Of a stretch of DNA of 64,000 nucleotides, positions 36,238 through 47,368 are shown piece by piece. The notes beneath the pieces were generated by a model. The model was not told the origin of the DNA. It saw only the letters and a list, made by a program, of their open reading frames with translations, and did not search any database. Within the stretch, counting starts at the first letter, position 1, and every line of letters begins with the position of its first letter. A program made the position numbers and the translations under genes. Source of the DNA: Hemerocallis citrina. Its lineage: Eukaryota; Streptophyta; Magnoliopsida; Asparagales; Asphodelaceae. The stretch is taken from the NCBI GenBank assembly GCA_017893485.1, contig CM030364.1, positions 246,711,818 to 246,775,817 of the forward strand, written 5' to 3'.

Positions 36238-36390
36238 GCTATAAGATGGATATTTATGGAGATCCGGAAACGGAGATTGCAAAACTGGATAAACGTTTAG
36301 AGGAAATTGAAAATGCAACTAAAGCAGATAAGCAAGGTCCGCTTGGAGATGAATGTGCCAGGAAACTTACATTGATTAGATCCAATTAGT
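36238..36390 (+). pseudogene. Exon-like piece of an unrecognised gene
   Basis: After an acceptor-like 'aaatgcag', one frame reads MDIYGDPETEIAKLDKRLEE and continues IENATKADKQGPLGDECARK before TAG at 36388-36390. The charged, heptad-like composition suggests a helical segment. I do not recognise the family. It lies between the Cactin and amine oxidase fragments in the Helitron and is probably another captured piece. Confidence 0.35.
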
Positions 36391-36878
36391 GAACAACATC
36401 ATCTCTTTGCTGGTGTTGTTTATTTATTTTAGATTTAGCTGTGATGAAACTTCAGATGTTGAACTTCTGCTCACTTTTATAATGTTGTTTCTGTTGATCA
36501 ACTCTGAACATGACTATGCAATAGCTGAAAGGTATCGTACTTAAATAAAATTAATTTCACTTGAAACCTTTTTTCTGAGTAATTATTGTGAAGAAATTCA
36601 CTTCTGTTATGGTTGAACAACGCCATCTTACACAATGAGAAATGTTGAAACAAATATAACAGACGCAACATGCCATCTCTAATTTCCAGACGTTTGTATC
36701 TAAATTCAATGGTCGAGTCTGTTGGACTTGATTTAATTTAATAATCTTTTTCCATTTAAATGTAATCGTTAAATGGCATGTAAAGATGTTGTTAATTGAA
36801 GTTCTAATGCCCGATAAATTTTGTCTTCAACTATATGATTATGTGGAATATGCATAATGTAAAACTGTTGTAAAATAT

Positions 36879-37403
36879 TATCCTCCATTCCGAGAAGCAA
36901 TGAAGAGGCGAGGCATAGAGGATATGGATCTGGTGATAGTATATGCCCAGATGCCTGGTATTCTTTATTTGGAGTTCTTTTAACATATTCACATATTTGT
37001 AAAATTCTTCTTAGGGTTTTCTTTTTTGAATGAGATCATTAATTCAAATGTTTGCTAATTTTTGCTGGTGAGTTGGTTATCACTGAAGCTGATTCTCCCA
37101 GCCAACGTTTTGCTAAACCACCAATTTTTTTCCGGACAGAGAGTAACTGTCCAATGGAGAATGGTTATGCACTCCCCGTTGAGGGCATCTATGTTCTTGT
37201 TGATATCCAAAATGTGGTTATCATTGAGTTCGAACTTCGAAGATAGGAAACTGGTTCTTGGTCCTCCAGCAGATCCGTTAAGAAACTACACTCCAGGAGA
37301 TACAAGAGGAGGTGTTGATCGTAGTGATGTGAAACCTCTGCAAATTCTGCAACCTGATGGTCCAAGCTTTCATGTGAATGGTCATTTTATCGAGTGGCAT
37401 AAG
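36879..37403 (+). pseudogene. Copper amine oxidase fragment (two exons)
   Basis: Copper amine oxidases oxidise primary amines such as putrescine to aldehydes, with a topaquinone cofactor and copper. Exon 1 (36879-36956) reads [20 protein letters not shown]. Exon 2 (~37070-37403) reads [20 protein letters not shown], then [19 protein letters not shown], then [20 protein letters not shown], ending GHFIEWHK at a GT donor. These are the N2/N3-linker blocks of the plant family. The topaquinone Tyr and copper His residues lie further downstream and are absent. A 7-bp direct duplication ('ttcgaac') at about 37228-37242 shifts the frame after VVIIEFE. It is a captured, dead fragment. Confidence 0.85.
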
Positions 37404-38688
37404 GTATCTTTCTATTATTGTGTCTCCACAATTTTGTGTTAGATTTAATAGATGTTTGCAGACACCCAGAAGTAATGTTTTGTCTCAGTCTCAGTAACAA
37501 AACATTAAAAATGGGATATATATAAATTTCACTTTTCAACAAGTATGCGTCAAATCTGTAAACCATTCCCTGTTAGTGTTGTTTTGGGGTTTCTACGCAA
37601 ATGTGATGTTTGTATAATGATAGTTATCTTAAATTTGGTAGTTATTTGGTTATTAGTGTACTACTATGCATTTTTTATCTGCAAAGCCTTTTTCAGACTT
37701 CACTACAGAACAAATGCATGGAAGATGTGATTTGGAGAGGTTTTATGGTAGTTACTAATTTTAATGTGAAGTACTATGATCTACATTTTGTTATCTGCAT
37801 AAGTCGTAAAGAGTTTTTTAGATTTTGCTATTGAACAGATGCCTGGAGAATGCGAACTGAGGAGATTTTAGGGTAGTTTTTTCAAATTTTTAAAAAAATG
37901 CCGATCAGGGTATTTTACAATAAAAGGTTGTAAACTTTAGGGTATTTTAAAAATAAATTAGCCTTTTATTACTAAGGATTTTTTTTTTAAAAAAAAATTA
38001 TTGAAAATTTGTGTGATTTTGAATCTCTCAAAATTCACTTCATCTTGTCTGAAAACCTCGATTGTCTAGCTTAACTAGGGTAAATATAGTTCACGTTTTT
38101 TCTTCGTGTATATGAAATAGTTTTCAAAATTTTGTTGAATCTACATAGAGGCTTTTCTTTTAACTGTTTAAAGTTGTTTGGTGAATATTCTGCGACTACA
38201 ATTTATAGTATGGCTTAGATGTCAAATTCCTTTTAGTTAACTTGTTAAGGACAGTTGTGACCTACTTATATTTATGTTTAGATTGATAGTGCTAGCACTC
38301 TCAATTGTAGATATAGTTCACAATTTGTTCTTTGTGCAGAGAGTATAATCATTAGACTTGACACGTGATGAAATAGTTTTCAAGAATTTGTTGAATATGC
38401 ATTGTGGCTTTTCATTCAACTGTTTAAAATTGATTGATAAAAATTCTACTACTACAATTTAAAGAAAAGCTTAGAAGTCAAAATCCTTTTAGTTAACTTG
38501 TTAAGGACTATTATGACCTACTTATACTTGTGTTTAGATTGATAGAATCTGGTGCAGAATTTTGAATTGTAATGCAAATCAGCATTAGTAAAATCTTGCA
38601 TGAAGAGTTTGTTAGAACCTTACAATTCTAATTGAACATGATACCTTATTTACTTCATTATACCTGATTGAACTGCAATCTATTGCAG

Positions 38689-39267
38689 ATATCAACTCAT
38701 CGGGCTCCACACAAAGGGTTTGGGAGAGAACTGCAAGTGGCTGGATATGTTTGAAGATGTCAGGATAGTCATTTTCTATGTTTCTTTGAGCGACTACGAT
38801 GAATTTTATGAAGATGAAAATGGAGTAATTGTCAACAAAATGATGGAGAGCAAGAGACTCCTTGAGAGCATCATCAGCCATTATACCTTTAACCAGATGG
38901 ATTTCCTTCTAATAGTCAACAAATTTGATCTTCTGGAGCAAAAGAAAGAATGTTCCCCTGTGACCGTATGTGATTGGTTTGATGATTTTAGTTCAGTTAC
39001 GAGTCAAAATCCCAACACCACCACCAAGAACTACAGCCGAAAACCACAAGGTGATGACTCAATGGCTCAGCCTTTCACTACATTGCTGTCAATTTTAAAA
39101 AGTTTGCTTCTATTACTTGAAGAAAACTGTATGTTAGTTCAGTAAAAGAATTAGAATCAGATTTTGTTGATGCTGCGCTTAGGTATGCAAGAGAGGTTTT
39201 GAAGTGGGCAGAAGAGAGAAGGCCATCCCTTACCGAATTCATGAGCTATGAACAATGCTGGTTTTGA
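38689..39267 (+). pseudogene. Extra-large G protein (XLG) C-terminal fragment
   Basis: XLG proteins are plant-specific relatives of G-alpha that work with G-beta/gamma in signalling. After the acceptor at 38688 the frame reads YQLIGLHTKGLGENCKWLDM, FEDVRIVIFYVSLSDYDEF and then LLIVNKFDLLEQKK, which contains the NKxD guanine-recognition box. CDWFDDF follows, matching the XLG/G-alpha C-terminal half. A frameshift near 39060 moves to HYIAVNFKKFASIT, a stop (TGA at ~39118), then YAREVLKWAEERRP before TGA 39265-39267. The P-loop and switch regions are missing. It is a Helitron-captured fragment with the same orientation as its neighbours. Confidence 0.85.
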
Positions 39268-41900
39268 TCAGTTATGGTTATGGAAGGATGAGATTTGGAA
39301 AGAATAAGGTCTGCAGATAGATGTGCTGATGTTCATTTCATTTGTGTTCGTTTTTAACATTGTGTACATATTTAATCTGTAATAGTCCCTATATGTAGAT
39401 ATATGGTGGTTTAGGGAGGGCCTTAAAGGTTGAAATTGTAACCATATCTTAGAATGGGTGTATTATGTATTTATGTTCCACCTTTAGGCACGCTACTTAT
39501 TTTTTTTACAGTGATAGCATTACAATTTGATGAAATATGAGCACTTTCTACGTTAGATTATTGATCCATTATTCATGTGGTTTCTGATCATATTAAAATA
39601 AAACTTCAACAAATGATTTATTAATAACTTTTATTTGACAAAAACTGACTTATTGGTAATTATATTTTTTTGCAAATTGTCTATATCAATGGATAATTTC
39701 CATAATGAATATTCCTCTATCAATTCCTTGCAATAAGATCAATAGTTGTGGACTATTAAAGTTTTAATTACAAAACATTATGGTGTGAAGGACTACAAAA
39801 ATAGTAAGGTACCAGAAAAATCTCATAAGTGGCACTTATGAATAATGAGGTTTAAATACTTTAAATATTGTTTTAAAAATATATATTCATACATAAATAA
39901 ATAATACTACTAATTTTTTATCTTTTGTAGGAAACTAGAATACTAATGATAATGTTTAATAAACAGTAAATGTGTTCCAACATACGCATGAGGAATAGAA
40001 AACTTAATTTCTAATGGAATATCGAAAAAATGTCTACAAAAGATATAATCTAATGCACAATAAATTTAGCATCATTTTGATATTGGGAAGTGTTGTAAAT
40101 GAAGTTGAGAAAGATCTCATCATTGACAAGGATAAGTACAAATTTGCACGAATTTCAAAATACATTTTCTACTGTCTTTAAAGGTAAAAAATCAAGTTAC
40201 TCATTTTTTATTATGTATCAAATTGGCTATTACTGATATAAGATATCAAATACTAATTGCAATGAACTGCAGATTTTGTTAAGTAGTAATTAATGCATGA
40301 TATAGTAATAAAGTTGAGAATCGAAATCTTACCGTTGTAGGATTCAGAAAATATCAATATGTTTTGGAATTCATATGTTTTTGCTTTGAGGTCAAAACCA
40401 ATCTTATTTACTTTATGAGGATAACAAGGAATGAAAAATTCTCAAAGAATTATCATCCAACGTTCCAATTATTGCAATTACCTCTAAAAAAAACCCTCAA
40501 ATTTTGGAAGTAATTATATACAATAAAAATTAATAATGATATTTATTATATATTTTATTTATTTATTTATTTAACATTATTATCTCTCACAACAAAAAAA
40601 AACTACAATAGAGATAAATATAAATGAACCAGAAGCAAATCAAATTCGAGAATGGTATAATTTATATTGTATATTTAATTTGATAATTGCTGCTTTTGAA
40701 GTATTAATTACCATATTTTTTTTCTTTGTTTAAGAATAAGCTATAATACAATTTTATTAAAAAGTAATTCTTTGCAAATAAACAAAAGAAAAGTAATGGA
40801 TGTGGAAAAAGTGAAATTTACTGACATTCTCTATTGTGCAGATTAGCATTCTTATGAGGTATTATAGATAATAAAAAAAATTAATTCAGTATTTAAAATA
40901 GTTTGGTCTTTTTGCATAGTTTGTGCATAATTTGTTGTTCAATTTGCTACATGTCTAGGAATATTTCGTTGTATTGTAATTTTATTTAATATTTCTAAGC
41001 AAAATACTACTATTGCAAAGTTTTGATAAAAAATGTAAAAGATACTACAGATCCTTGGTACATTGTATACAAACATATTCAACAAAAGTCAATTTTGAAA
41101 GATGAAGCTTATTGTTGAAAATGTTAAAAGAATAACATTGAATATAAGCCAAGATATACAAAACACCATATTGTTAGTTTTTCTTTTTCTATTCTTCAAT
41201 CAAATATAAAAAAAGGTTATTAATCAATAATAAATTGTTTAAGATATGTATTTAAAATCATAATAAAAGATACAAGTGTGGAGTCATAATTGACTTTATT
41301 TAATGAGGAAGCAAGATGAGTCATCGGCTGTTCCGCAAAAGTCCTCGAACATATAAATAATAAGGTATAATATGTTATTCCCATAATGTTAAAAATAATC
41401 AAGACCTAATTACTTAATTATATATGCAGAAAAAATGTTGAAGAATTTAATAGAAGAACCAAGAAATGCATTGTAGATGAGTATAATTTTTTTTATCAGT
41501 CACAGGATGTCACGTATTGAAGAACAATTACAAAAATATTGATTCGATGCAAAGTAAAAAAAATGATGACAAAAAGTTAGCGAGAAGTTTTGAGTTCAAG
41601 AATGTTAAAGTCAAAAATGATGATTAATCTTATTAAAAATATGATGATAAGAGTTTAAGATTTTTTAATTTGTTTTTTTATATAAATCTTTTATGTTTTA
41701 GATAAGACAATTATATACATGTTATTTTGTATTTACTCAAGACTAGATATAATATTTCTTTAATTTTAAAATTTTTAAGTATTTTGTGTACATAATTAAT
41801 ATATAGTGATTACATTATGTATTCAATTGCATTCTTACTGAGATTTATTCTATAATTAATTTTCTCAACAATATAAAAACATTGTTAAAATATTCAACTT
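39268..41900. other. AT-rich 3' part of the Helitron, no gene recognised
   Basis: About 2.6 kb of very AT-rich DNA. Only short ORFs occur and none resembles a known domain. A poly-AT tract around 40540-40580 ('atttatttatttattt') is the only obvious simple repeat. Confidence 0.45.
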
Positions 41901-41917
41901 GCACGTCCACCAAGTCA

Positions 41918-41934
41918 CGTGCACTTAGTGCACG
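41918..41934 (+). repeat. 3' terminal hairpin of the large Helitron
   Basis: Perfect 7-bp stem CGTGCAC / GTGCACG around the loop TTA, ending 15 nt before the end of the CTAG terminus. Helitrons carry such a hairpin near the 3' end as a transposition stop signal. Confidence 0.8.
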
Positions 41935-42137
41935 GTAAATTTCTACTAGTAATATTATAATGGGAGAAAATCTTATCGTTTCATTTGTAAATCTACCAAT
42001 ACTTGTATTGCACGTGCATAATTAATATGAAGGAGGTCTCAGGTTCGAGTCTTCACTGCGTCAGATTTTTTACTTTAATTTTTTAATATATTAAATGTGC
42101 ATCACACGTATAAATTATTATCTATCCATCTAATCTA

Positions 42138-42373
42138 TCTCTACTATTTTAATCGGAGAGTTGGGATTTGTAACAAACAAACCCTAACTTTGTAACTATA
42201 TAAACATGTATAATACACGTCCAAACTATATCAAACAAATATAAATGTGCACCGCACGTGTAGCCCAAATCAAACCATTCGAATTAAACTATTTTTTTCT
42301 TATTCGACATATATTCATTTAATTTGATGACTTTTACTTTTTATAGACGTGCATCGCACGTAGATTATACTAG
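42138..42373 (+). mobile_element. Mini Helitron-like unit, 236 bp
   Basis: Starts A|TCTCTACTATTTTAATC at 42137/42138 and ends CTAG|T at 42373/42374. The perfect hairpin ACGTGC-ATC-GCACGT lies at 42347-42361, nine nt before the CTAG. No coding content. Confidence 0.65.
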
Positions 42374-42585
42374 TCTATTATAATGGAAGAGTTTCAGTTG
42401 TAAATCTACATACTTATTTATGTGTAACGTACGTGCAAATCCAACTCTCCCATTATAGTCTTCACTTTTACTTTTTAAAATATATCATTCTATTTATTAA
42501 GACATACATCACACGTGTAAATCAGAATTTTTTACTTTAATTTTATTTAAAAAATAATATATGCATCGCACGTGTATATTACTAG
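42374..42585 (+). mobile_element. Mini Helitron-like unit, 212 bp, head-to-tail with the previous one
   Basis: Begins TCTATTATAATGG directly after the preceding CTAG and ends 'gcatcgcacgtgtatattactag' then T at 42586. It therefore follows its neighbour without intervening host DNA. Similar partial sequences ('tattataatgggag') lie just after 41950, suggesting a cluster of Helitron debris. Confidence 0.5.
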
Positions 42586-43540
42586 TTTAGATAATTCATC
42601 TTTTTATGTAGGATGATACATACAAGATCTTGCTACATTTTCTTAATTTTGAAATAAGTTGCAAGCTATTGCAAAAAATTTTATTAGCGAATACCAGTGT
42701 GAGAGAAAATTCAATGACAATTTTTTTTATTTTTTATTGCACGTAATCATGTAAGAAAAGACAATTATATGCATGATATACCGTATTTTATAAACTTACA
42801 CTTTTGTGATGCGAAACAATCTGCACTCACACACAAGTCGGCAAAAAATTGGAGAAGCCCAACGGAGAAGTAAATAACTTTTTTGAATAAATTTATTTAT
42901 GGGGATTTAACTGTATGTTCCCAGCAAATATGTGAATATCATATATGCCTCTCACAAATATGTATTTTCACATTTATCCATAACAATGTGTGTCCAATCT
43001 CTTAGTTATCCCTTAAGTTAAAACTACTTTAAAAACATTAAAATGTATAAAATATACAATTATATTTAATAGATTTTATGTAAAATGACTGAAATACCCT
43101 TCCTCCACTAGTCAAGCTTATTCTTCTTTTATAAACTCAATCTACTACAAAACTAATTGGAACACATCAACACTTCTCAATTTGTCTTCAGTTTTCTTAT
43201 TAAATGGACAAATTTACAGTACATTTTTGTAATTTCATCTTCATAATCATGTTTTCTATCTAAATTCACTACTAATCTTGTAAATTTAAAATACACGTAG
43301 TTTGAAGCAACTTTTAGGAGTAAATAAGAAAGAAACTCTCATTGTTAGGGGCATATATGAAAATAAACATTTTAAAGGGTGTATATGATACTAGCATATT
43401 TGTTAGGAGTGTACGTGTTAAAAACCCTTTATTTATTTTGATAATCACTTTTTCCGAATAAATTAGCCCAATTTCAGAGACTGTAACTTTTTTGAAAAGG
43501 CCCACCACAGATTAACGACAAACCTGCTATTTCCTCCAGT
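42586..43540. other. Flanking DNA left of MULE copy A
   Basis: AT-rich with no recognised gene. From ~43070 the sequence is duplicated at ~52146 (for example 'tagattttatgtaaaatgac' and 'acatcaacacttctcaattt'), so the duplication includes ~470 bp outside the MULE. Confidence 0.5.
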
Positions 43541-43619
43541 TAACCTTGAATTTTTTCCCCAAACTATCCCACTTTTTGAAAGTTTTTCCCAAACTTCCAT
43601 ACTTGTATTAAAAATTCTC

Positions 43620-43790
43620 AAACTGCCTCACTCGCTTTCTGAAAAAGCGAGTGTAATAAATATCTCATCGCTTTTTCGGAAACCGAGTGTGAGGCTTTTG
43701 ATTTTCGAAAGCCTACACTCGCTTTCTGAAAAACCGATAAGGTTTTAACCACACTCGCTCGCTTTTTCGAAAAGCGAGGGTCGATTGCGT
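43620..43790. repeat. Subterminal palindromes CACTCGCTTTC...AGCGAGTG (copy A)
   Basis: Palindromic motifs 'actcgctttctg' and 'aaagcgagtgt' occur three to four times within 170 bp. The equivalent in copy B is 52709-52845. The related family at 26.6-31.2 kb uses CACTCGCTATC...GATAGCGAGTG instead. Repeated subterminal motifs in MULEs often serve as transposase-binding sites, which is inference here. Confidence 0.7.
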
Positions 43791-44207
43791 CTTTTTAGCC
43801 TTCAGATCTCAATTTGGATCTCACTCTCTCCTTTTTCACTCTTGCTTATCTCCCTTATTACTCTCTCCTTAACTCTGAAATCCAAAACCCTAGCTTCCCG
43901 AAATTGACCTCCTACCCACAAAATCTCCTCTAAATCTAAATATATATTCACTTAATCTTTCCCAACCCTATCACCTTCCACTCTCAAATTAAACCCTAAA
44001 CCCATATTCTGAAAGATCCATATTTTGGAATTTTGATAAACTTGAAGAGGATAGCAACTTCAACTCTTCCACCAAACATCTACGGCTCTATCCTTCCGAA
44101 TAAGCTTGTGAAGGTATGATGCATATTGGCCTATTATTTTGTACATTTTTATAGGTTTTGTTTGTGGGTAGATAATAACTTGTATATTCGTATAAATATA
44201 TGTAGGT

Positions 44208-46964
44208 ATGAATTACGATATTCCTATTTGGTTATACTTTGGTGGTGAAATAATTCGTGATCCAAAGATAGGTTGTTGTTATAGTGCCGTTGATCCTGAA
44301 ATAGTTTGGGCACCTCGTACCAGTACATTGGCAGAATTAGTTGAGAAAATTTATGAAGTTACTAATTGGGATAAGGATCAATGGAATGTGAAAATTTTAG
44401 TTTGTTATGCAGCAGGAAGAGGAGATGGTCAATATCTTATGACAGTGCCAGTATCTACTGATAATTCTATGAAGTCAATGATTGCCAGGACACTTGATCC
44501 CAATTGTACTTGGTCTGCATTAGAGTTATATATTCAGCAAATTCAAATTATGAATGTTCAGCCACATGATAATCCTAGTTCAAGCTTCGTACGAGAAGTA
44601 CCGACACAGCAGATGAGGTCTAATCCCGTTCAAACTTCAGAAGCAATCCCACTGTTCCCACAAGAAGATATCTTCATAAATACAACAAACTCGGATTCTA
44701 CAGATGTTAAGTTGCTACGCCAACCTGGTCCGGTTCATGACTATGTTCCAAATGACACTTTATTTGAATTATTTCAAAATACTACCATTAACAACGACCC
44801 ATTAGACGATGATGAAGAAGATGAAGAAACAGACGATGAAGTTGATGAGAGTGCAGAAAATGATAATGGGGACGAAGATGATGAATATGCAAACGTAAAT
44901 CTTACGAACAACAGTTCTAATGAAGTGAGAGCTACTGATAGCTATGCCAATGTTAACGCTCATGTTACCGAGGAGATGCCACAAGGTGCTAGAGTACATC
45001 AAGTTCCACAAGAGTCTTTGGTTCATCCAATGTAGACGAATTGTACATTGGACAGAAGTTTGTAAGTAAAGAGTCGATTCAACAGGCTGTGAAGCTGTAT
45101 TCTATCAAGAAATATCGTGAATTCGTCACATTGAAATCTTCACCGACACTGTACACTGTTAAATGTAAATTGACACCTAGAAAACGTACAATTGAGGAAA
45201 TAGTGAAAAGTCTCCTAGTAGTAAGTGATGGTGGCTGCCCTTGGAGATTACGAGCAATTGTTCCAAAAGGCGGGACAAATTTCGTGGTGAAGAATATAGT
45301 TGGGCCCCATACTTGTACGAATCCCACGTTGAATCAGGACCAGGGTGGTCGGGGATTTACCCATCACGAACTCCTTTCAAACAACTCATATCATTCTTTC
45401 ACACGACTCCTAGGCAGCGGAAGGACATCATCTATAAAGTTGATTCTAACATTGTTTGCAATTTGATTGTGAGTGTGGTGAAGTCTGAGATAGGTTTAAC
45501 ACCACGGGCCATTATTGAGATAGTGAAAGTACAATATAATTATCAGATTTCATATAAAAAAGCTTGAATTGCAAAACAAAAAGGCAATTGAGAGGTTGTT
45601 CGGTACCTTCGAAGAAGCATACACGAAGTTGCCTTTTCTTTTATCAGCAATACAAGCAGCAAATCCAGGAACCGTTGTCCACTGGGATAAATATCAGTCT
45701 AGTCCTGGTAAGGAAACATTCAAGGGAGTATTTTGGGCATTTGGTCCTTCGATTGAAGGTTTCAAGTCTTGCAGACCTGTTATTAGTGTTGACGAAACTC
45801 ACTTGTACGGTAAGTACAATGGCTGTTTGTTAATTGTTGTTTCCCCATATGCGAATGATAGCTTATTTCCCTTTGTATTTGTATTAGTTGATGGAGAGAG
45901 TATAAATATATGGATATGGTTCATGAATTGCATTCGGTATTTTGTCACCGATCGTACTGAGCTGTGTGTTATCTCTGATCGTCAAGCTGGTATTTTGTCT
46001 ACTATGGAATTGCAAAATGGAGCTTGGAACGAACTTAATGTATATCATCGTTATTGTATGTGTTATTTCGCTACAATAGTAAATTTGGTAGTAAGGCATT
46101 GTGGAAAAAGCCAAAATTATAGCATGTCAAAACCAACCAAAAAAGTTCATGACCAAACTCGTTGAACTTGAAACCAACAATGTTGAGGCGGCTAATTGGT
46201 TAAAAGAAAAATCGGTTGAGAAATGAGCATTTTATGCAGATGAAGGTCGAAGATACGGCATAATGACTACGAACCTATTAGAAGTCTTCAATTCAGTCTT
46301 GAAATGTGTCCGTAGTTTACCGGTAACTGCTATTGTGGAGATGATTTTTTATCGTCTAAACTCTCACTTTACTACTCGTCGACAGGTAGCTAGTAAACTT
46401 TTATCCGAAGGGAAGATTTTTGCTCAAAGAGTACATGAATTGATCGATAGTCAACGTGAGAGAGCAAACTGACATGATGTTATAATGTTCCATCATGAAC
46501 CTGGAGTTTTTGCCGTCAAAATGGGTCTACGCATGGTAAGTGGAGAAAGGAAGGGTGGTAACTTGCACACTGTTAACTTGGGTACTAAAATATGTACGTG
46601 TATGAAATTTCAACTATATCATATTCCATGTTCTCATGTATTGGCAGCTTGTGCATATCGTGCAATCGATCACAAACCTTTTGTTGATAAATTTTACCTT
46701 GTAACATCATTAGCACAAACATGGGCTTCCTTCCTTCATCCAACTATAGATCCAGCTTATTGGCCAACTATTGATGGACCACGACTCGTACCTGATGCAA
46801 GTTTGCGACGTTCAAGGAAAGGTCGGCGTAGATCTACGCGAATTCGCAACGATATGGATGTGAGAGATAGGTCTAGTAGGGGTACGGGAATGAAATGTTC
46901 GAAATGTGGGTTGCAGAGACACAATAAGCGGCGATGTACTAATAGAGGATCTCAAAACATTTAA
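44208..46964 (+). pseudogene. MuDR-type MULE transposase, copy A
   Basis: The start MNYDIPIWLYFGGEIIRD opens an N-terminal PB1-like region and an acidic stretch (Asp/Glu-rich near 44800-44890). A MuDR DNA-binding zinc finger follows: CPWRLRA near 45238 and HTCTNP near 45310. The core has YQISYKKA, then the first catalytic Asp in VISVDETHLYGKY (~45783), and the second in CVISDRQAGIL (~45965). A SWIM finger CTCMKFQLYHIPCSH lies near 46598 and a zinc knuckle KCSKCGLQRHNKRRC near 46896. Breaks include one missing base near 45015 (stop at 45033), an 89-nt insertion at ~45343-45431 absent from copy B, Trp to TGA at ~45564 followed by one extra A, and further shifts near 46165 and 46475. It is clearly non-functional. 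Its 3' end converges on the PMD gene with ~400 bp between. Confidence 0.88.
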
Positions 46965-47368
46965 TCCATAGGCAAATTCGAATGTATTTGTGTTCGTAAT
47001 TGTACTATGTAATTTGAACTGTTTACTAATTTGTATGAGTTTAAATATGGAAAAGCGTTTAATTGTAGTGAAAATGATTAATTGACCAATTCACCAATTC
47101 ACACACCCCAATTCACTTCACCAATTCTCTCGCAACAATCTCAATCACACAAACATTCAGAACTTTGAAAAAAAGAAACAATCACATACTCACACACCTC
47201 ATACGAAATTGCATTACTTCATACATGTAACATTACAAAACATTAGAAAACAAGTTCACAACATTGAAAGAAACTTTCTTCCTACGAACTAATACAAACA
47301 TTACATAATTAATACAAAACAAGCTTCACGGATCGGGTGTGAAGAAGGTGGGAGGTCTCCTTTGCATT
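46965..47368. other. Intergenic DNA between convergent transposase and PMD genes
   Basis: About 400 bp of AT-rich DNA that presumably holds both 3' untranslated regions. No gene visible. Confidence 0.4.

Larger units (their letters stand above)
31397..41949 (+). mobile_element. Non-autonomous Helitron, ~10.5 kb, with captured gene fragments
   Basis: The 5' end is A|TCTATTTCTATTATAAAAG (31396/31397), like known plant Helitron starts. The 3' end is CTAG|T (41946-41950), preceded by the perfect hairpin CGTGCAC-TTA-GTGCACG at 41918-41934. No Rep/helicase gene is visible. Inside are fragments of at least three unrelated genes, all on the plus strand: Cactin, copper amine oxidase and extra-large G protein. 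They keep introns, so capture was at the DNA level. Multiple gene fragments in one orientation are characteristic of plant Helitrons. That both ends belong to one element is inferred, and nested Helitrons sharing one end are possible. Confidence 0.75.

Noticed and set aside
42030..42060. B-box-like 'ggttcgagtctt' suggesting a tRNA or SINE
   Set aside because: No A-box at the right distance upstream and no cloverleaf; probably Helitron debris.
44802..45026. 74-codon antisense ORF (also 53864-54088)
   Set aside because: Mirror of the acidic, GAT/GAA-rich stretch of the transposase.
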